Source: Colocasia esculenta
Taxonomy: Eukaryota; Streptophyta; Magnoliopsida; Alismatales; Araceae
Reading direction: 5' to 3'
Assembly (NCBI GenBank): GCA_014218235.1
Contig: CM024758.1
Coordinates: forward strand, 73,480,206 to 73,544,205
Length of the DNA: 64,000 nucleotides
Positions within the stretch are counted from its first letter, which is position 1; each line of letters opens with the position of its first letter. Under the pieces are notes generated by a model that was not told the DNA's origin, did not search any database, and saw nothing but the letters and a program-made list of their open reading frames with translations. Below, piece after piece: positions 20,845-31,792 of this stretch. The translations under genes were made by a program, and so were the position numbers.

Positions 20845-21044
20845 ACAGAGTTCTTCATTGTGTCAGACATCCAAGCTTCTTTAGCAGTTGCTTTTAAGAA
20901 AGGGTAGATGGGGCTCTCAAGCTCCAAGATTTCCCCTTGGTTTCACTCAGGTTAAGGTAATAGGATGCAGAGGGAAGGCTCCAAACTGCCTTTAGCAATA
21001 AGAAGAAGGCATAAAGTTCGGCCAAGAAGGGTCGTTGGGCTTTA

Positions 21045-21664
21045 TTTTTTTTTTAAGAAAAATGTTCCTCAGAGACTTAGTCTAGGAGAGTGCACCCTCC
21101 CCCAGAGGGATAGAATATTCTCACTCCACTAGAGGAGCCCCTGGGCCAGGAATATATAAATAAAAAAGGATAGTACAGTAGAAAGCCCTGGTCACAATAA
21201 TCTGACATGGAAGAGACCTGTTTTATCTAACACTATAGGACCTTTACACTTGTGAGGGACGCTTCTAGACCCCCAAAACACCTTGTTCTCCTTGAACTGA
21301 CAACCATAATTTGCTAAAGCATCAGCCACTTGGTTAATCTCCCTATAAACATGACGAATCAATAAAACTTCTTGTTAATCATTGCACTGGCATCCCGCCA
21401 CCAACGAAAAGCTTGCCATGAGGGGCAGCGGACAGCCTTGATAGAGTTGACCAAAGCTAGAGAATCAGAGTTAACAATAGATAACCAAATCCTAAGGAAA
21501 TCTGCCAAGCGGAGACCATCACAAAGAGCTCTAATTTCTGCAATCATAATGTTGCCAGTACCATAGTAGTGGACAAAAGCCACCTGAACAGAACCCTGCA
21601 TATCTCGGATATAACCGCCACCCCCACAATCTCTGGGATTACCCTTGCTTGCACCATCCACATT
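21045..21664 (-). mobile_element. 5'-truncated LINE fragment inserted in element C LTR
   Basis: The segment is absent from the matching LTR copy at about 49020. It starts (plus view) with a T run, which is a poly(A) tail on the minus strand, followed by a 3' untranslated part and the RNase H domain. It stops abruptly at 21664, as in target-primed insertions that truncate the 5' end. A clear target duplication is not visible. Confidence 0.8.
21359..21664 (-). pseudogene. LINE ORF2 C-terminal RNase H domain
   Basis: About 100 codons show the plant L1-type RNase H: NVDGASKGNP with the first catalytic Asp, a Gly-rich turn, EIRALCDGLRLA with the catalytic Glu, and NSDSLALVN with the third Asp. 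The catalytic residues are intact but everything upstream (endonuclease, RT) is missing. Confidence 0.85.
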
Positions 21665-22059
21665 CAAGGGGTCTTTAGTCCCATTTAGGACCCTTTATTT
21701 AATCCTTTAGAAGGGACAAAAGAGGATAGAAAGTCCAAGCTGGCCATACATAGGCCATGCTCCAAACCATAGCCTACCATACCTAACATTGACTTAGTCT
21801 GCAAGAAAGATAGATAGTCAAAATCTATCATACTTCAGGCCATACCCTTGTCATACTTATCCTTGACTTAATCTGGAAAAAGGACAGACCCACCATGCCT
21901 GGGCCATGCCTTTTTACCAACTCCTAAAGTGGTGTGCCTAAGGGTCAGTTCTAAGCACAAAACTATCCAAATCTTTCCCATATTTAAGTCTCCAGACAGT
22001 CCTATTATGATGGGAGGATAAGGCCTCCATCGCTTTGTGTTCAAGAGCCATATTGATCA

Positions 22060-22580
22060 CTATATAACAAGGCAATCAATGGTTGAATACCCAGACAATC
22101 GATTATAACAAGGCAATCGATTGAAAGAAACATCGATTACTAACCAACATCGATTACTACTTAAACATCGATTGCGGAACCACATCGATTGTCTACATCG
22201 ATTGCGGACCAACATCGATTACTACTTAAACATCGATTGTTCCATTTGAACATCGATTACTAAAGGAAACATCGATTGTTCACTTGAACATCGATTACTA
22301 AAGAAACATCGATTGTTCACTTGAAAATCGATTACTAAAGGAAACATTGATTGTTTTAATTGAACATTGATTACTAAAGAAAACATTGATTGTTCACTTG
22401 AACATCGATTACTAAAGGAAACATCGATTACTAACCAACATTGATTACTACTTAAACATCGATTGTTCCACTTGAACATCAATTACTAAGGAAACATCGA
22501 TTGTTCACTTGAACATCAATTACTAAAGAAACATCGATTGTTCTACTCGAACATCAATTACTAAAGGAAACATAAATTAC
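22060..22580. repeat. ATCGAT palindrome array, left LTR of element C
   Basis: CATCGATT recurs in alternating contexts (ATTACTAAAGG and ATTGTTCACTTG) with a typical 17-20 bp spacing. Several copies have decayed to ATTGAT or ATCAAT. The partner array in the right LTR is at 49407-49906. Confidence 0.88.
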
Positions 22581-22826
22581 TTATGCTTCGTCATGCACAT
22601 TTTCTTCACGATCAGTCGAAGTTAACTTCGTCATATCCGAAGTTCTGCTTCGATTGACATCGTTATATTTTGACCAGTGGAAGGGTTGGTGAGTTGCAAC
22701 TAGTTGAGGGGTATCAGTGATTCCTTTTATGACTTTTTTACTTTAATTATCTTGATTGAATCCTTAATCAATCTTGTCCATTAATTTATCCCCATTTATT
22801 GGGATTTAAAAATCCAAGTTGTTACA

Positions 22827-22839
22827 CCCTCTCCCACTT
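22827..22839 (-). other. Polypurine tract of element C
   Basis: Minus-strand AAGTGGGAGAGGG lies next to the LTR start TGTAACAAC. Confidence 0.88.
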
Positions 22840-24433
22840 AAAAGAATTAGTCCCTAAATTTATACAATCTAATATTGTGATCACTAAATGATCCTCAAAT
22901 CTCCCCCACTTAAGATTTAGACCAATAAGATCTCCTTTTCCATGGTAAGATACTTCTTGGAGGGGCATACCTACCTGTACATATCTTTCATCAAAATACT
23001 ACTCAATTCATAAAAGATAGTGGTTTTAACAAGGTTTCTCAAAAGTATCATGATTTACATGTTTCCTCTCAATAAAATTACAACTTCAGAAATCAAAATG
23101 ATTCTAACTGCTCAGGACCATTTGGTTCTTCTTTGAGGTTTCATTTTCCTTCATTAGCGGGAATCACAGATCCTGTGATTCATGCTTCCACACCGCAAGC
23201 AAGCTCCACTCTTCCTTCAACACTCTTCAATCTTGTGTCCCATTTGTTCATAGTGGCAGCATTTCCCTTCAGGTACACGAGCTAACTGTTTTCTCTTCTT
23301 CTTGGGCTTCTTCCTTCGGGGTTGTTACCATTTTTGGTCTGCTTCTTGCCAGCTATGGGTTTGAAGTCCTTCTCAGTGGATCCAAAAGCATTCTCTAGCA
23401 GTTGGGAAGCTCGAAGAAATGCCTTGGTTATCTTTTGAACCGATCTCAATCTGTCCATAAGTGTTGTGGATTGCTCCTCAGTCGTCATTTGCCTAAGTTC
23501 CTTCAAAATAAATTACTAAGATTGTTAGTTTCTCTTTTGCTTCTTACTTCTAGCTTACAAATCTTATAAACATTTATCAAAGGAAGTTCTATGTTTAGTT
23601 CATGGCTTCTACCAATCTCACCGTTGCCTAGGACATCCTTCTCATATTCAAGTTAACCTACACTTTGGGTATCAAGGCCAGGTTTCCATTCTGGAATTGT
23701 AGCCCATACCTTATTAGATTTGGAACTTGATACCAGTTCCCAGGTGTTAACAAGAGTCCTATCTTGGCACTAGATTCATATATTCAAGGATTCTCTCAAC
23801 AGAGTCTCATAGTTTAGGTTCCAGACTTAGGCTCTAGTATCTGCTAACTCATCTAGCATTAGGTAAATATAGATCCATAAGATGAGGTTCATATGATAAG
23901 GCTATATCTCAGAGCATATGTAGCTCTGGTAATGCTTCTTCATAAAAGAAATAGTCAGGTCTAGCATAGGGCTCCACCCACTCACTGGGTGCCATCATGG
24001 GCAGACATAGGGGACTTAATTCTTCATGACAGAATTTCCATAATTCAAGCTATAGCTTAGCCTGAGGGTTCCTGATTGTTCAGACTAAGTTTCCATTTAG
24101 GGTCAAAGCCAAGCTCAGTTTTATTTCTAACCAACAAGGTTCATGGTTGAAACCGTGATGTTACTCCTATCCAATCCTAGAATCCAAGAGTTAAAAATTC
24201 AGATACTCCTATCTATCTAGCCAGGGATCAAGACCAATAAGGCATATGCTCTAATATTACTCTCAATCTAACCAGAAGTGCTATTATATCACCTTAATCC
24301 ACCTAGAGATGCTACGATAATTCTATCTTGTCCCTCTTAAGATCCAGTGGATTCTCTAATATTACTTCTAATGCACTCAGGCTACTGGGATTCTCTGATA
24401 TTACCACTTCTAATGCACCCAGGTGGCTGGGAT
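22840..24433 (-). pseudogene. gag: Element C internal region with gag remnant
   Basis: The only coding trace is near 23150-23506 on the minus strand. A 74-codon piece has a helical segment (QKITKAFLRASQLLENAFG) and a basic tail, followed by two decayed zinc-knuckle-like motifs (KCCHYEQMGHKIEEC, in which a Cys has become Tyr, and CLRCGGKHESQD). I see no protease, RT or integrase in the remaining 1.2 kb, which is non-coding and A/T-rich. Confidence 0.65.
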
Positions 24434-24445
24434 GCTCTGATACCA
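24434..24445 (-). other. Primer binding site of element C (tRNA-iMet)
   Basis: Minus-strand TGGTATCAGAGC, four bases from the LTR edge at 24450. Confidence 0.9.
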
Positions 24446-24449
24446 CCTT

Positions 24450-25276
24450 TGTCACGTGCCTAAAATTCATATGTCATAATTACAGTAAAATTCAAAATTC
24501 AAATAATATGACATCAATATAAATATTGACTAAACCCTCAAGTCACATCAGGGAACGACAATCTAATCAAATCTCATGTAATGAAATAGAGAAAGACCAA
24601 ACCTCAACCATAATTAGGGCCCCAAAAGGGATTATTATTTTCTCAAGTCACACTGGGGCGCGACACTCAAACCAAATAGAAATGAGAGGGGCCACGAGCC
24701 AACAACAAAAACTAGGGCCCACAAATCAAATTACAAAACTCCTCAACAGGAAAAGCTCAAACTCATGCAATCATAAAAGCTCCTTCATCACAAGATTCAT
24801 ACAAAGATTTAACAAAACATGATTCTTTCATAAAATTTCCAAATTGATACATCCCTTATTGCAATAAACTGTACAACAGACCGACACAAGATCTCAACAC
24901 ATAAAACACAATATGATTTATATATGATCCCCACATCCGTACTTCACACTTAAACAAATCATCAACTGTTTCTTTTATTCATTGCATGGTTTGTACAAAC
25001 ACTAATTTCCAAAAAAACACTCCTCATAGATCTGACCACAGTGGTTTACAAATGTGATACATGATTCACTCACACATCAAAAATTCAGAATTTAGAACTC
25101 CTTCAAAGCGCTTCCAGCTCTCCACACTATGGGGCGGTACATGCTAAACATGCTCCAAAATTTACCTGAAATGTTAATAGGTTATGAGCAAACTAGCCCA
25201 ATAGGATTTATATCTCATGGTGTGGGCGAGGTATAGGTATTTAACGTTTTTGCAAGCATAGTTAAGAGAATGACAA
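24450..25276 (-). repeat. 5' LTR of element C, first piece
   Basis: It begins TGTCACGTGCC and is cut at 25276 by element D. The last five bases, GACAA (25272-25276), are repeated after D at 47167-47171. It continues at 47172. Confidence 0.88.
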
Positions 25277-26452
25277 TGTAACGACCCTCCTTATACGGTA
25301 CGGTTACACCAATCCACATCGGTATAATGAACGCCGCTACAGTGGGACATTTACCCAACAATTGTACAATTAGGCTGAAACATACACAAATATATGACAC
25401 ATGACAGCGGAAATGAAATAACTGGAAAGTAACTCTTATTCCTCATCATCATTATACACAGTCTATATAGAAAAGGAAAAGTAAATACTTCATAACTGAG
25501 AATTTCAATTATTACATTGTCCACATAAGACTACGCAGAGTCTTTTATTACATACTATGAAAGAAGAAAATACAATGTTGAATCCAAGACAAAAGTCTCC
25601 TACTCCCGCTCCGAGTCGCTCCTAACAATCTCCTCGAAAGAAGTAGAAATGTCTACACCTGTACGTCGAAGCAAGAATGAGTCCAAAAGAACTCAACAAG
25701 TAACTCCAACCACACTAAACATACATACATCACATGACTTTTCACGTTCTCATGCTACACCATTATCATATAAAGCATGGATTTGATAATGTTTCAAAAA
25801 CCTAAACATGATTTCTACACATGTTACACATGATAAGTGATTTATAACAATTTACAATGACTTAAAACCTACTTTACAATATACTAAACTAAATCTCATT
25901 TAACTACATTCACATGCTAAGATAATAACCCTTTTAAACATGGAGTTTACACATATTACAAAAACATTCCTAGCATGGATTCTATGATCATTTTCACATG
26001 GTTAACACATCTACACACATGAATAGATTCTGTTTTGACATGGATATATCACATCATATAAAGAATTATCATTTTACATGCTATACCATTGATTCATATT
26101 CTCACCTAATCATTTACACAATTTCACTTATCTAGTTCACATGTTCACACTCTCACCACATGCTCACATATTCTTAATTATATGCCATGACACTGTTGGG
26201 TGAGTGTGTTTTGAATTTTCCTAAAGTTGTATTTTAATGATGACTAATGAACATCACTCATACTTTGATTTTGATGATGACATATTGTGATTTTGATGAT
26301 GATGTGTTGAACATGTTATACATTCTATACATATCACAATAATACTTAAACAACATGTTTTTGATGTTTAATATCTCATATTTTAATGATAATATCTTGT
26401 ACTAATGATTTATGTGTTAAATTTGCAGGTATATACAGATTTTGTCATGGTA

Positions 26453-26706
26453 GTGTCGACACACCCATTGATGGTGTCGACACTAGGTCAGAGTCCCTGA
26501 AGCTTTTTCATGAAGACAGAGTCAAGTGTGTCAACACAGCCCCAGGTAGTGTCGACACTAGTCCCAGTCTCCAGAAGACCCAGTTGCCTGACTGGGACAG
26601 TGTGTCGACACAGTCCCAGGCAGTGTCGACACTAGTCTCAGCTCCCAGAAGTCCAGTTTGCGCAAATGGGACAGTGTGTCGACACACTCCCTAGTGGTGT
26701 CGACAC
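26453..26706. promoter_or_regulatory. Array of GTGTCGACAC palindrome dyads upstream of the G promoter
   Basis: Ten-base palindromes start at 26453, 26474, 26527 (mutated to GTGTCAACAC), 26549, 26602, 26623, 26676 and 26697. Steps alternate 21-22 and 53 bp, giving four dyads in a 74-75 bp tandem unit. The array ends 118 bp before the TATA box. Confidence 0.9.
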
Positions 26707-26824
26707 ACTCCGGCTGAAACTCAAAATCGTGAATTCATCTGGACACGTGGCCGCTTGGGGTTCAAGGGGATCTGCCTAGGTTTTTGTGACCACGTACCCT
26801 AAGGCTCTTATGGACATATGGGGC

Positions 26825-26832
26825 TATAAATA
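26825..26832 (+). promoter_or_regulatory. TATA box of element G 5' LTR
   Basis: TATAAATA in the context GGCTATAAATACC, located mid-LTR as expected for the U3/R boundary. The same box is at 32425-32432 in the other LTR, and GGCTATAAAT also occurs in copia F. Confidence 0.8.
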
Positions 26833-27646
26833 CCCATATCTTTGGCACTCCAAAGCATCCCACGCAAGACAAGAGCCAAGAGCTTTCTGGAAGAAGGGAA
26901 GAAGAGCGGGAAAGAGGCATCTGCATCCAGAGGAGCAGAGCAGCGCCGCCAAGGGAAGAAGAAGGAGAAGAAGAGAAGGAGCTCGTGATTGCAGCAGTGC
27001 TGATCCAGAAGGAGATCCAGCCGAGTCTGTATTTGGTCAGAGTGTTAATTTCTCTGGGGAATCTGTGTATGTGTTCTACACAGATCTCCCAATTCTATTG
27101 TCTTTACCAATTCTATTGTATTGAGATAGATCGTGCTAGAGGATCTATTCTCTAAGTGTGCTTGTTCTAGCAGAACTTGGATCTATTGTGATCCAGAGGT
27201 TTGAGTACTTTGTACTCTGTTTGAAGCCCAGTGCTCTGGGTTGGAGCCGTTGTGCTCTGGTGCTTTAGCCGTGGTGCTCAAGGGCTTGTGAATTTGCTGA
27301 ATTCACAAGTGGTCTTTGGAGTAGGTCGCTGTGCTATCTCCTGGGTTTCTTTGAGTTGTTGAACTCAAAGAGGTTAGAGTCATCGTGCTCTAGTTTGTAC
27401 TGCACTTGTGCTAGTGGTTCCTCCGTTGTGAGGAGGTGGACGTAGGAGACACAAGTTGTGTTCTCCGAACCACCTTAAAATCTTCAGTGCACTGTGGTTT
27501 GATGTGTGGTTTGCTGTTCTTATTCACTATACTCACACACCACACTTGGATCTGATTGAATTGTGTGTTTTACTTATTTTAATTCCACTGCTATACACAC
27601 AATTCTTAGTTCATTTATCAAAGTCACCTATCCGATCCCCAACAAA

Positions 27647-27658
27647 TGGTATCAGAGC
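27647..27658 (+). other. Primer binding site of element G (tRNA-iMet)
   Basis: TGGTATCAGAGC two bases after the LTR end CCCCAACA. Confidence 0.93.
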
Positions 27659-27765
27659 AGGTCAGAGTCAATTCTATACTCTGAGGTGCTTTGGTGAATT
27701 TTCTGTATCTCAGATTTTGATTACTTGCTCAAGTTGCTGTGTGTTTTGGTTTGATTGTCTTTATC

Positions 27766-28919
27766 ATGGACTCTAGAGGTTTTGTTGCTGAAGGTCATTC
27801 AATCAATAGGCCTCTATTTTTGATGGTACTGACTATCCTTACTGGAAGAATAGGATGATGGTTTTTCTTGGAGCACAGGATTATGAAGTATGGAGAATTG
27901 TTGAAAAAGGACCAAATGAAGTCACTAGAGATGAAGATCAATGGACCATGGAGCATATCAGAAGGGACACCCTGAACTACAGCGCCATGAACATGCTGCA
28001 ATGTGCCATCCATCCGAAGGAGTATTCCAGAATCTCCATGTGTAAGTCTGCCAAGGAGATGTGGGATAAATTAGAATTGCTTTATGAGGGCACATCTCAG
28101 GTCAGGGAGACTAAGGCTAACATGTTAGTTTCTGATTATGAGTTGTTTATCATGAAATCTAATGAAACTATATCTGAGATGTTTGCTAGGTTCATGGTCA
28201 TTATAAATGGACTTCAAGCCTTGGGTAAGGAATACTCAAATGAAGAATTGGTAAGAAAAATCTTGCGCTCATTATCTTCTGTATGGCACACTAAAGCAAC
28301 TGTCATTGAAGATTCAAAGGATTTATCCAAAATCACATTGGATGAACTCATTGGATCATTAATGACATATGAGTTAAACCTTAAGAGATCAGAAGAACAC
28401 ATGCTAAAAACAAAAACCATTGCTCTTACAGCTTCATCTAGTAATAAAGGAAAATCTAAAGAAAATCTTGAGTCTGAGAAATCTGAATCTGATAATGATA
28501 ATCTTGCTTTCATCACTAGACAATTCAAGGCATTTCTGAAATCAAACAAGAAGAATTTTGGTAATAAGCAAAATGCCATGTCTAGTAAGAAGAAACATTT
28601 TTCTCATGTTGATCATAAGAAAACTGATGAAATTCCTGTGTGTTATAGGTGTAATAAATCTGGACATATGAAGGCTGATTGTCCAGAAGGTAAGAAGGAA
28701 AAGCACAAAACCCACAAGAAGGAGTTTCACAAAAAGAAGAACAAGGCCATGGTTGCTACATGGTCAGATGATGAAAGCTCAGACTGCAATGAAGAATCCT
28801 CAACTTCAGATGAAAATGAAGTTTGCTTCATGGCTGGAAGCAGTGAAGAACAGGTAGATATATCTTTTGAACTATTTACCATTGAAGATTGGCAAGAAGC
28901 ATATGGTATAATTAGTTGA
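27766..28919 (+). CDS. gag: Element G gag (UBN2-type with zinc knuckle)
   Basis: The likely native start is the ATG at 27766 (MDSRGFVAEGHSINRP). A small indel near 27815 shifts the frame, leaving a 354-codon open frame from 27855. It shows the copia gag fold region (NMLQCAIHPKEYSRI, MWDKLELLYEGTSQVRETK, ETISEMFARF, KILRSLSSVWHTK, LDELIGSLMTYE), a basic stretch and the CCHC knuckle CYRCNKSGHMKADC at about residues 264-277 of that frame. An acidic Ser/Asp-rich tail follows. Gag forms the particle that packages element RNA. Confidence 0.88.
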
Positions 28920-29880
28920 AAATCTTTCTGATGTTAGAAAAGAAAATAATATTTGAAAAGTAAAATTGAAAGCATTCTTCATGATACTTCATCATCTAAA
29001 AAGATTTCTGAATTGGAAGCTCAAATTTCAGATTAAATCAAAGAAAATGATGAACTGTTGATTTTTGTTGATAATCAAATGAAAATTCAAAAATTGAACA
29101 AAGAACTTATCAATTCTGTTAAGAAATTTGAAGAAAAAGAAAAGGAAAATCATGAAAATTTGAATCAATTGAAAAACTCAATCTTTGCATTAAAGAAACA
29201 GAAGATATCATCAAGAACTTCACTCAAGGGAAAGACAATTTGAATGCTCTACTTGGAGTTAAGATGAATTCAAATAAGCATGGCTTAGGTTTTGAACCAC
29301 AAAATTCAAAGAAAACTGAATCATCTCCAAAGAAAACAAAATCATCAAAAACTCCTTAATAAAATTTGTCAAGGCAAGCTCATCAGAAAACAAAGGAAAA
29401 ATACAAAAATAAAAAGAACCTAAGAGGTTGACACATACCTTACCTAGGTCGACACACACTATGCACAGGTCGACCTATCCCAGTCAGAGGTCGACTTACC
29501 TTCTTATAAAAATCACAAAAACTTCAAACCAACAATAATCATTTTTCTCATGGAAATTGGAATGTTTTCTCCTCTTACAATTCAAGATGGAATAAGTCTT
29601 GGAACCAAAGGTACAGTGGTAACCAATGGTTCAATCCTTGTTTCTATCATTCATCTTTTCCTGCATATCAACAACAATACATGCCAAGTTTTTCACAGTG
29701 GAACAAATCAACTAAGAGGTATAATGTTCAGAAAATTGAAAAATAAAAAGTTGAATCTTCTGTTTCAAAAACCACTGTGAAGAAAAATACACAAATTTGG
29801 GTTAGAAAGGATTTGTTATCTCTTCTCACTCAGGATGTTGGTAAATCTCATGTGGGTACCAAAACTTTTCTTGTCTAATT
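28920..29880 (+). pseudogene. Element G gag-protease spacer, decayed coiled-coil region
   Basis: Between knuckle and protease the frames are interrupted by stops. An open piece at 29058-29243 is Lys/Glu/Asn-rich with heptad-like Leu and Ile spacing (MKIQKLNKELINSVKKFEEK), consistent with the coiled-coil spacer of Sirevirus gag. Four GTCGAC-like sites with exact 21-bp spacing lie at 29427-29495. Confidence 0.65.
29427..29495. repeat. Four GTCGAC-like sites phased at 21 bp
   Basis: GTTGAC at 29427 and GTCGAC at 29448, 29469 and 29490. Each is preceded by AG or GG and the steps are exactly 21 bp. Confidence 0.85.
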
Positions 29881-29886
29881 TGTTAT

Positions 29887-30162
29887 GTGCAGAAAAGCCG
29901 TGCATCCAATTCCAACAACATCTGGATTCTTGACAGTGGATGCTCACGGCACATGATAGGAGACAGAAATAAATTTTGCTTGATTGAAAAGGAAGGTGGA
30001 TCAGTCATCTTTGGAGGTAAGAATAAAGGAAAAATAATTAGCAAAGGAAAAATGGGTAAGTCTTGCATTACCTTAAGTGATGATGTTTGTTTAGTTGAGG
30101 GGTTGAATTATAACTTGCTTAGCATTATTCATTGTGTGACAATGGTCACAAGATTCTTTTGA
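29887..30162 (+). pseudogene. pol: Element G aspartic protease
   Basis: It contains the copia protease active site NNIWILDSGCSRHMIGD, a Gly-rich GKNKGKIISKGK segment and VEGLNYNLLSI. These are standard for the N-terminus of copia pol. A frameshift follows before the pre-integrase domain. Confidence 0.85.
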
Positions 30163-30403
30163 ACATGATTCATGCAAAATAATTGACTCCTCTTCTGAGC
30201 AAATTAAATTGATTGGAAAAAGAGAAAACAATGTCTACATGATTGATTTGTGTGATAATTCCTCTTTAAATGTTTGCTTGATTGCAAATAAAAATGACAC
30301 TGCTTGGTTGTGGCATAAAAGGTTGGGTTATGCAAGTTTTCACATGTCTGATATCTTCATCTCATCTCTTTGTGCAATAAAAACCATTATCTCTTGCAAA
30401 TAA
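30163..30403 (+). pseudogene. pol: Element G gag-pre-integrase domain, truncated
   Basis: It reads IGKRENNVYMIDL and TAWLWHKRLGYASF, the usual WHRRLGH-type motif that opens copia integrase, with the final His changed to Tyr. The homology ends near 30350; no integrase core, RT or RNase H follows. Confidence 0.82.
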
Positions 30404-31792
30404 ATTCATACTTCTCAGTTGCATTGAAATTCTTGGTATATCAAATAGTGATTGAAGAAAGGCAAGTTAGGCTTGTCTGGACACTTTCACTATGTGTGAG
30501 TATATGTCTCCGCCAAGTATCAAGATTCCTTTATGCAATTGTTGAGGGGAGTATTGTTGAGGGGGAGTCATTGTCTATTCTCACTCATTTTTTCTTGACA
30601 TTTGTTGTCTATTTTGAACCCCAGAGTCATCAGAATTGTTGAGTCCTGTGCTATTTTATTATGAGAGAATTAAAACATTGTAACTGAACTCATTGTGCAC
30701 TTAGGTTAATTTCAAAGATTCATTATCATTTCAAGGTTAATCAATTTTACTACTGAATATTTTTAAAATGATTTGCAAAATACTTGTAGGCATGAGTGGC
30801 TTTACTATTTAACATGTGTATGTTTAAGCTTCATTTTTACCACATGTTAAGAATAATTTCTCTAAATTCGTAGTCATGTCTTTTCTGGTCAATCAAATCA
30901 ATCATATTCCTGCAAAACATCAACAGAACATGACCAACAATCTGGAAAGATGCAAACAGAGCAATGCAAATTCTTGAACCACTGAGTAACCGGGCCATTT
31001 CATCTAAAAAGTGATTTGTTTCGCGTCAAAAAGTGGAAATCAAAGTTTTCAACTCTGTATAAGATAATGAAAGTTAAACCACTAAGTAATCAGGAGATCT
31101 TGCATCTAATCAATGTGATCTCTTGCACTGAAAAGTGAGATTTAACTAATTTATTCTTGTATTCTTTCTCAGTTAAAATGAAAGAAAATCAAATTGACAG
31201 GATGAAAAAGCTTAAGACCTTCATAAAGTTCATGTATACTGAGTTTAGACCTATTATTTTACATTGTGTTAAACTTAAAGCCTAACATCCGTGTTAAATA
31301 TTTATGCTCCCTCATATAGGCCACTTTATTTCACATTTGCATCATTATTTAACTACATTCGGATCATTATATCTTGCAATACCTTGTGTTGAGTGTGTCT
31401 TTGTGATTAAACTTTGTTGCACACTAACAAAAACACAATAACTTCTCTCATATGTCAATATCACTTTGTCTCATTTATTTTGATCATTTCTGACCTTTCA
31501 TTTCTTACATTTCATTTCTTGATCTCTTACAATCTTTGGTTCTCTCTCTTATCTATCTTTTTGATGTTGTCAAAAAGGGGGAGAAAGTTCCTTAAAGGAG
31601 GAGAAAGTAAAAGTTGGAAAGTTCCTTAAAGGACGAGAAGGTAAAGTTTCTAGAAAAGTTTCTAGAGGGAGAAAGTCTTTATGGGGAGTAAGTTCAAAGG
31701 GTGTATATGGTCAAGGGGAGTTGTTGCAGTTCAGGAAGTCAGGTTATTGGAAGATTGTGCATATGTTTTGTCATCATCAAAAAGGGGGAGAT
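30404..31792 (+). other. Element G non-coding 3' region with two polypurine tracts
   Basis: No domain is readable. AAAAAGGGGGAG occurs at 31572-31583 and again at 31779-31790 directly before the 3' LTR. The region between is purine-rich and internally repetitive (AAAGTTCCTTAAAGGA-like). Duplicated polypurine tracts are a known Sirevirus trait. Confidence 0.75.

Larger units (their letters stand above)
20845..22826 (-). repeat. 3' LTR of element C, recognisable part
   Basis: It aligns with about 48820-50155 from the CAGACTTCCAAGC-like start to the end GTTGTTACA. It is interrupted by a LINE fragment at 21045-21664. The beginning is in or before the N gap. Confidence 0.85.
26194..27644 (+). repeat. 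5' LTR of element G (1451 bp)
   Basis: It is bounded by the target duplication on the left and the primer site on the right. It contains the palindrome dyad array (26453-26706), a TATA box (26825-26832) and CT/GT-rich R-U5 sequence with no gene. Confidence 0.94.

Noticed and set aside
22222..22482. Repetitive 86-codon protein in the ATCGAT array (minus strand)
   Set aside because: It is a translation of the tandem repeat only, within an LTR.
22060..22580. CRISPR-like regularly spaced repeats
   Set aside because: The ATCGAT units are too short, the spacers are themselves repetitive, it lies inside a plant LTR and no cas genes are present; CRISPR does not apply.
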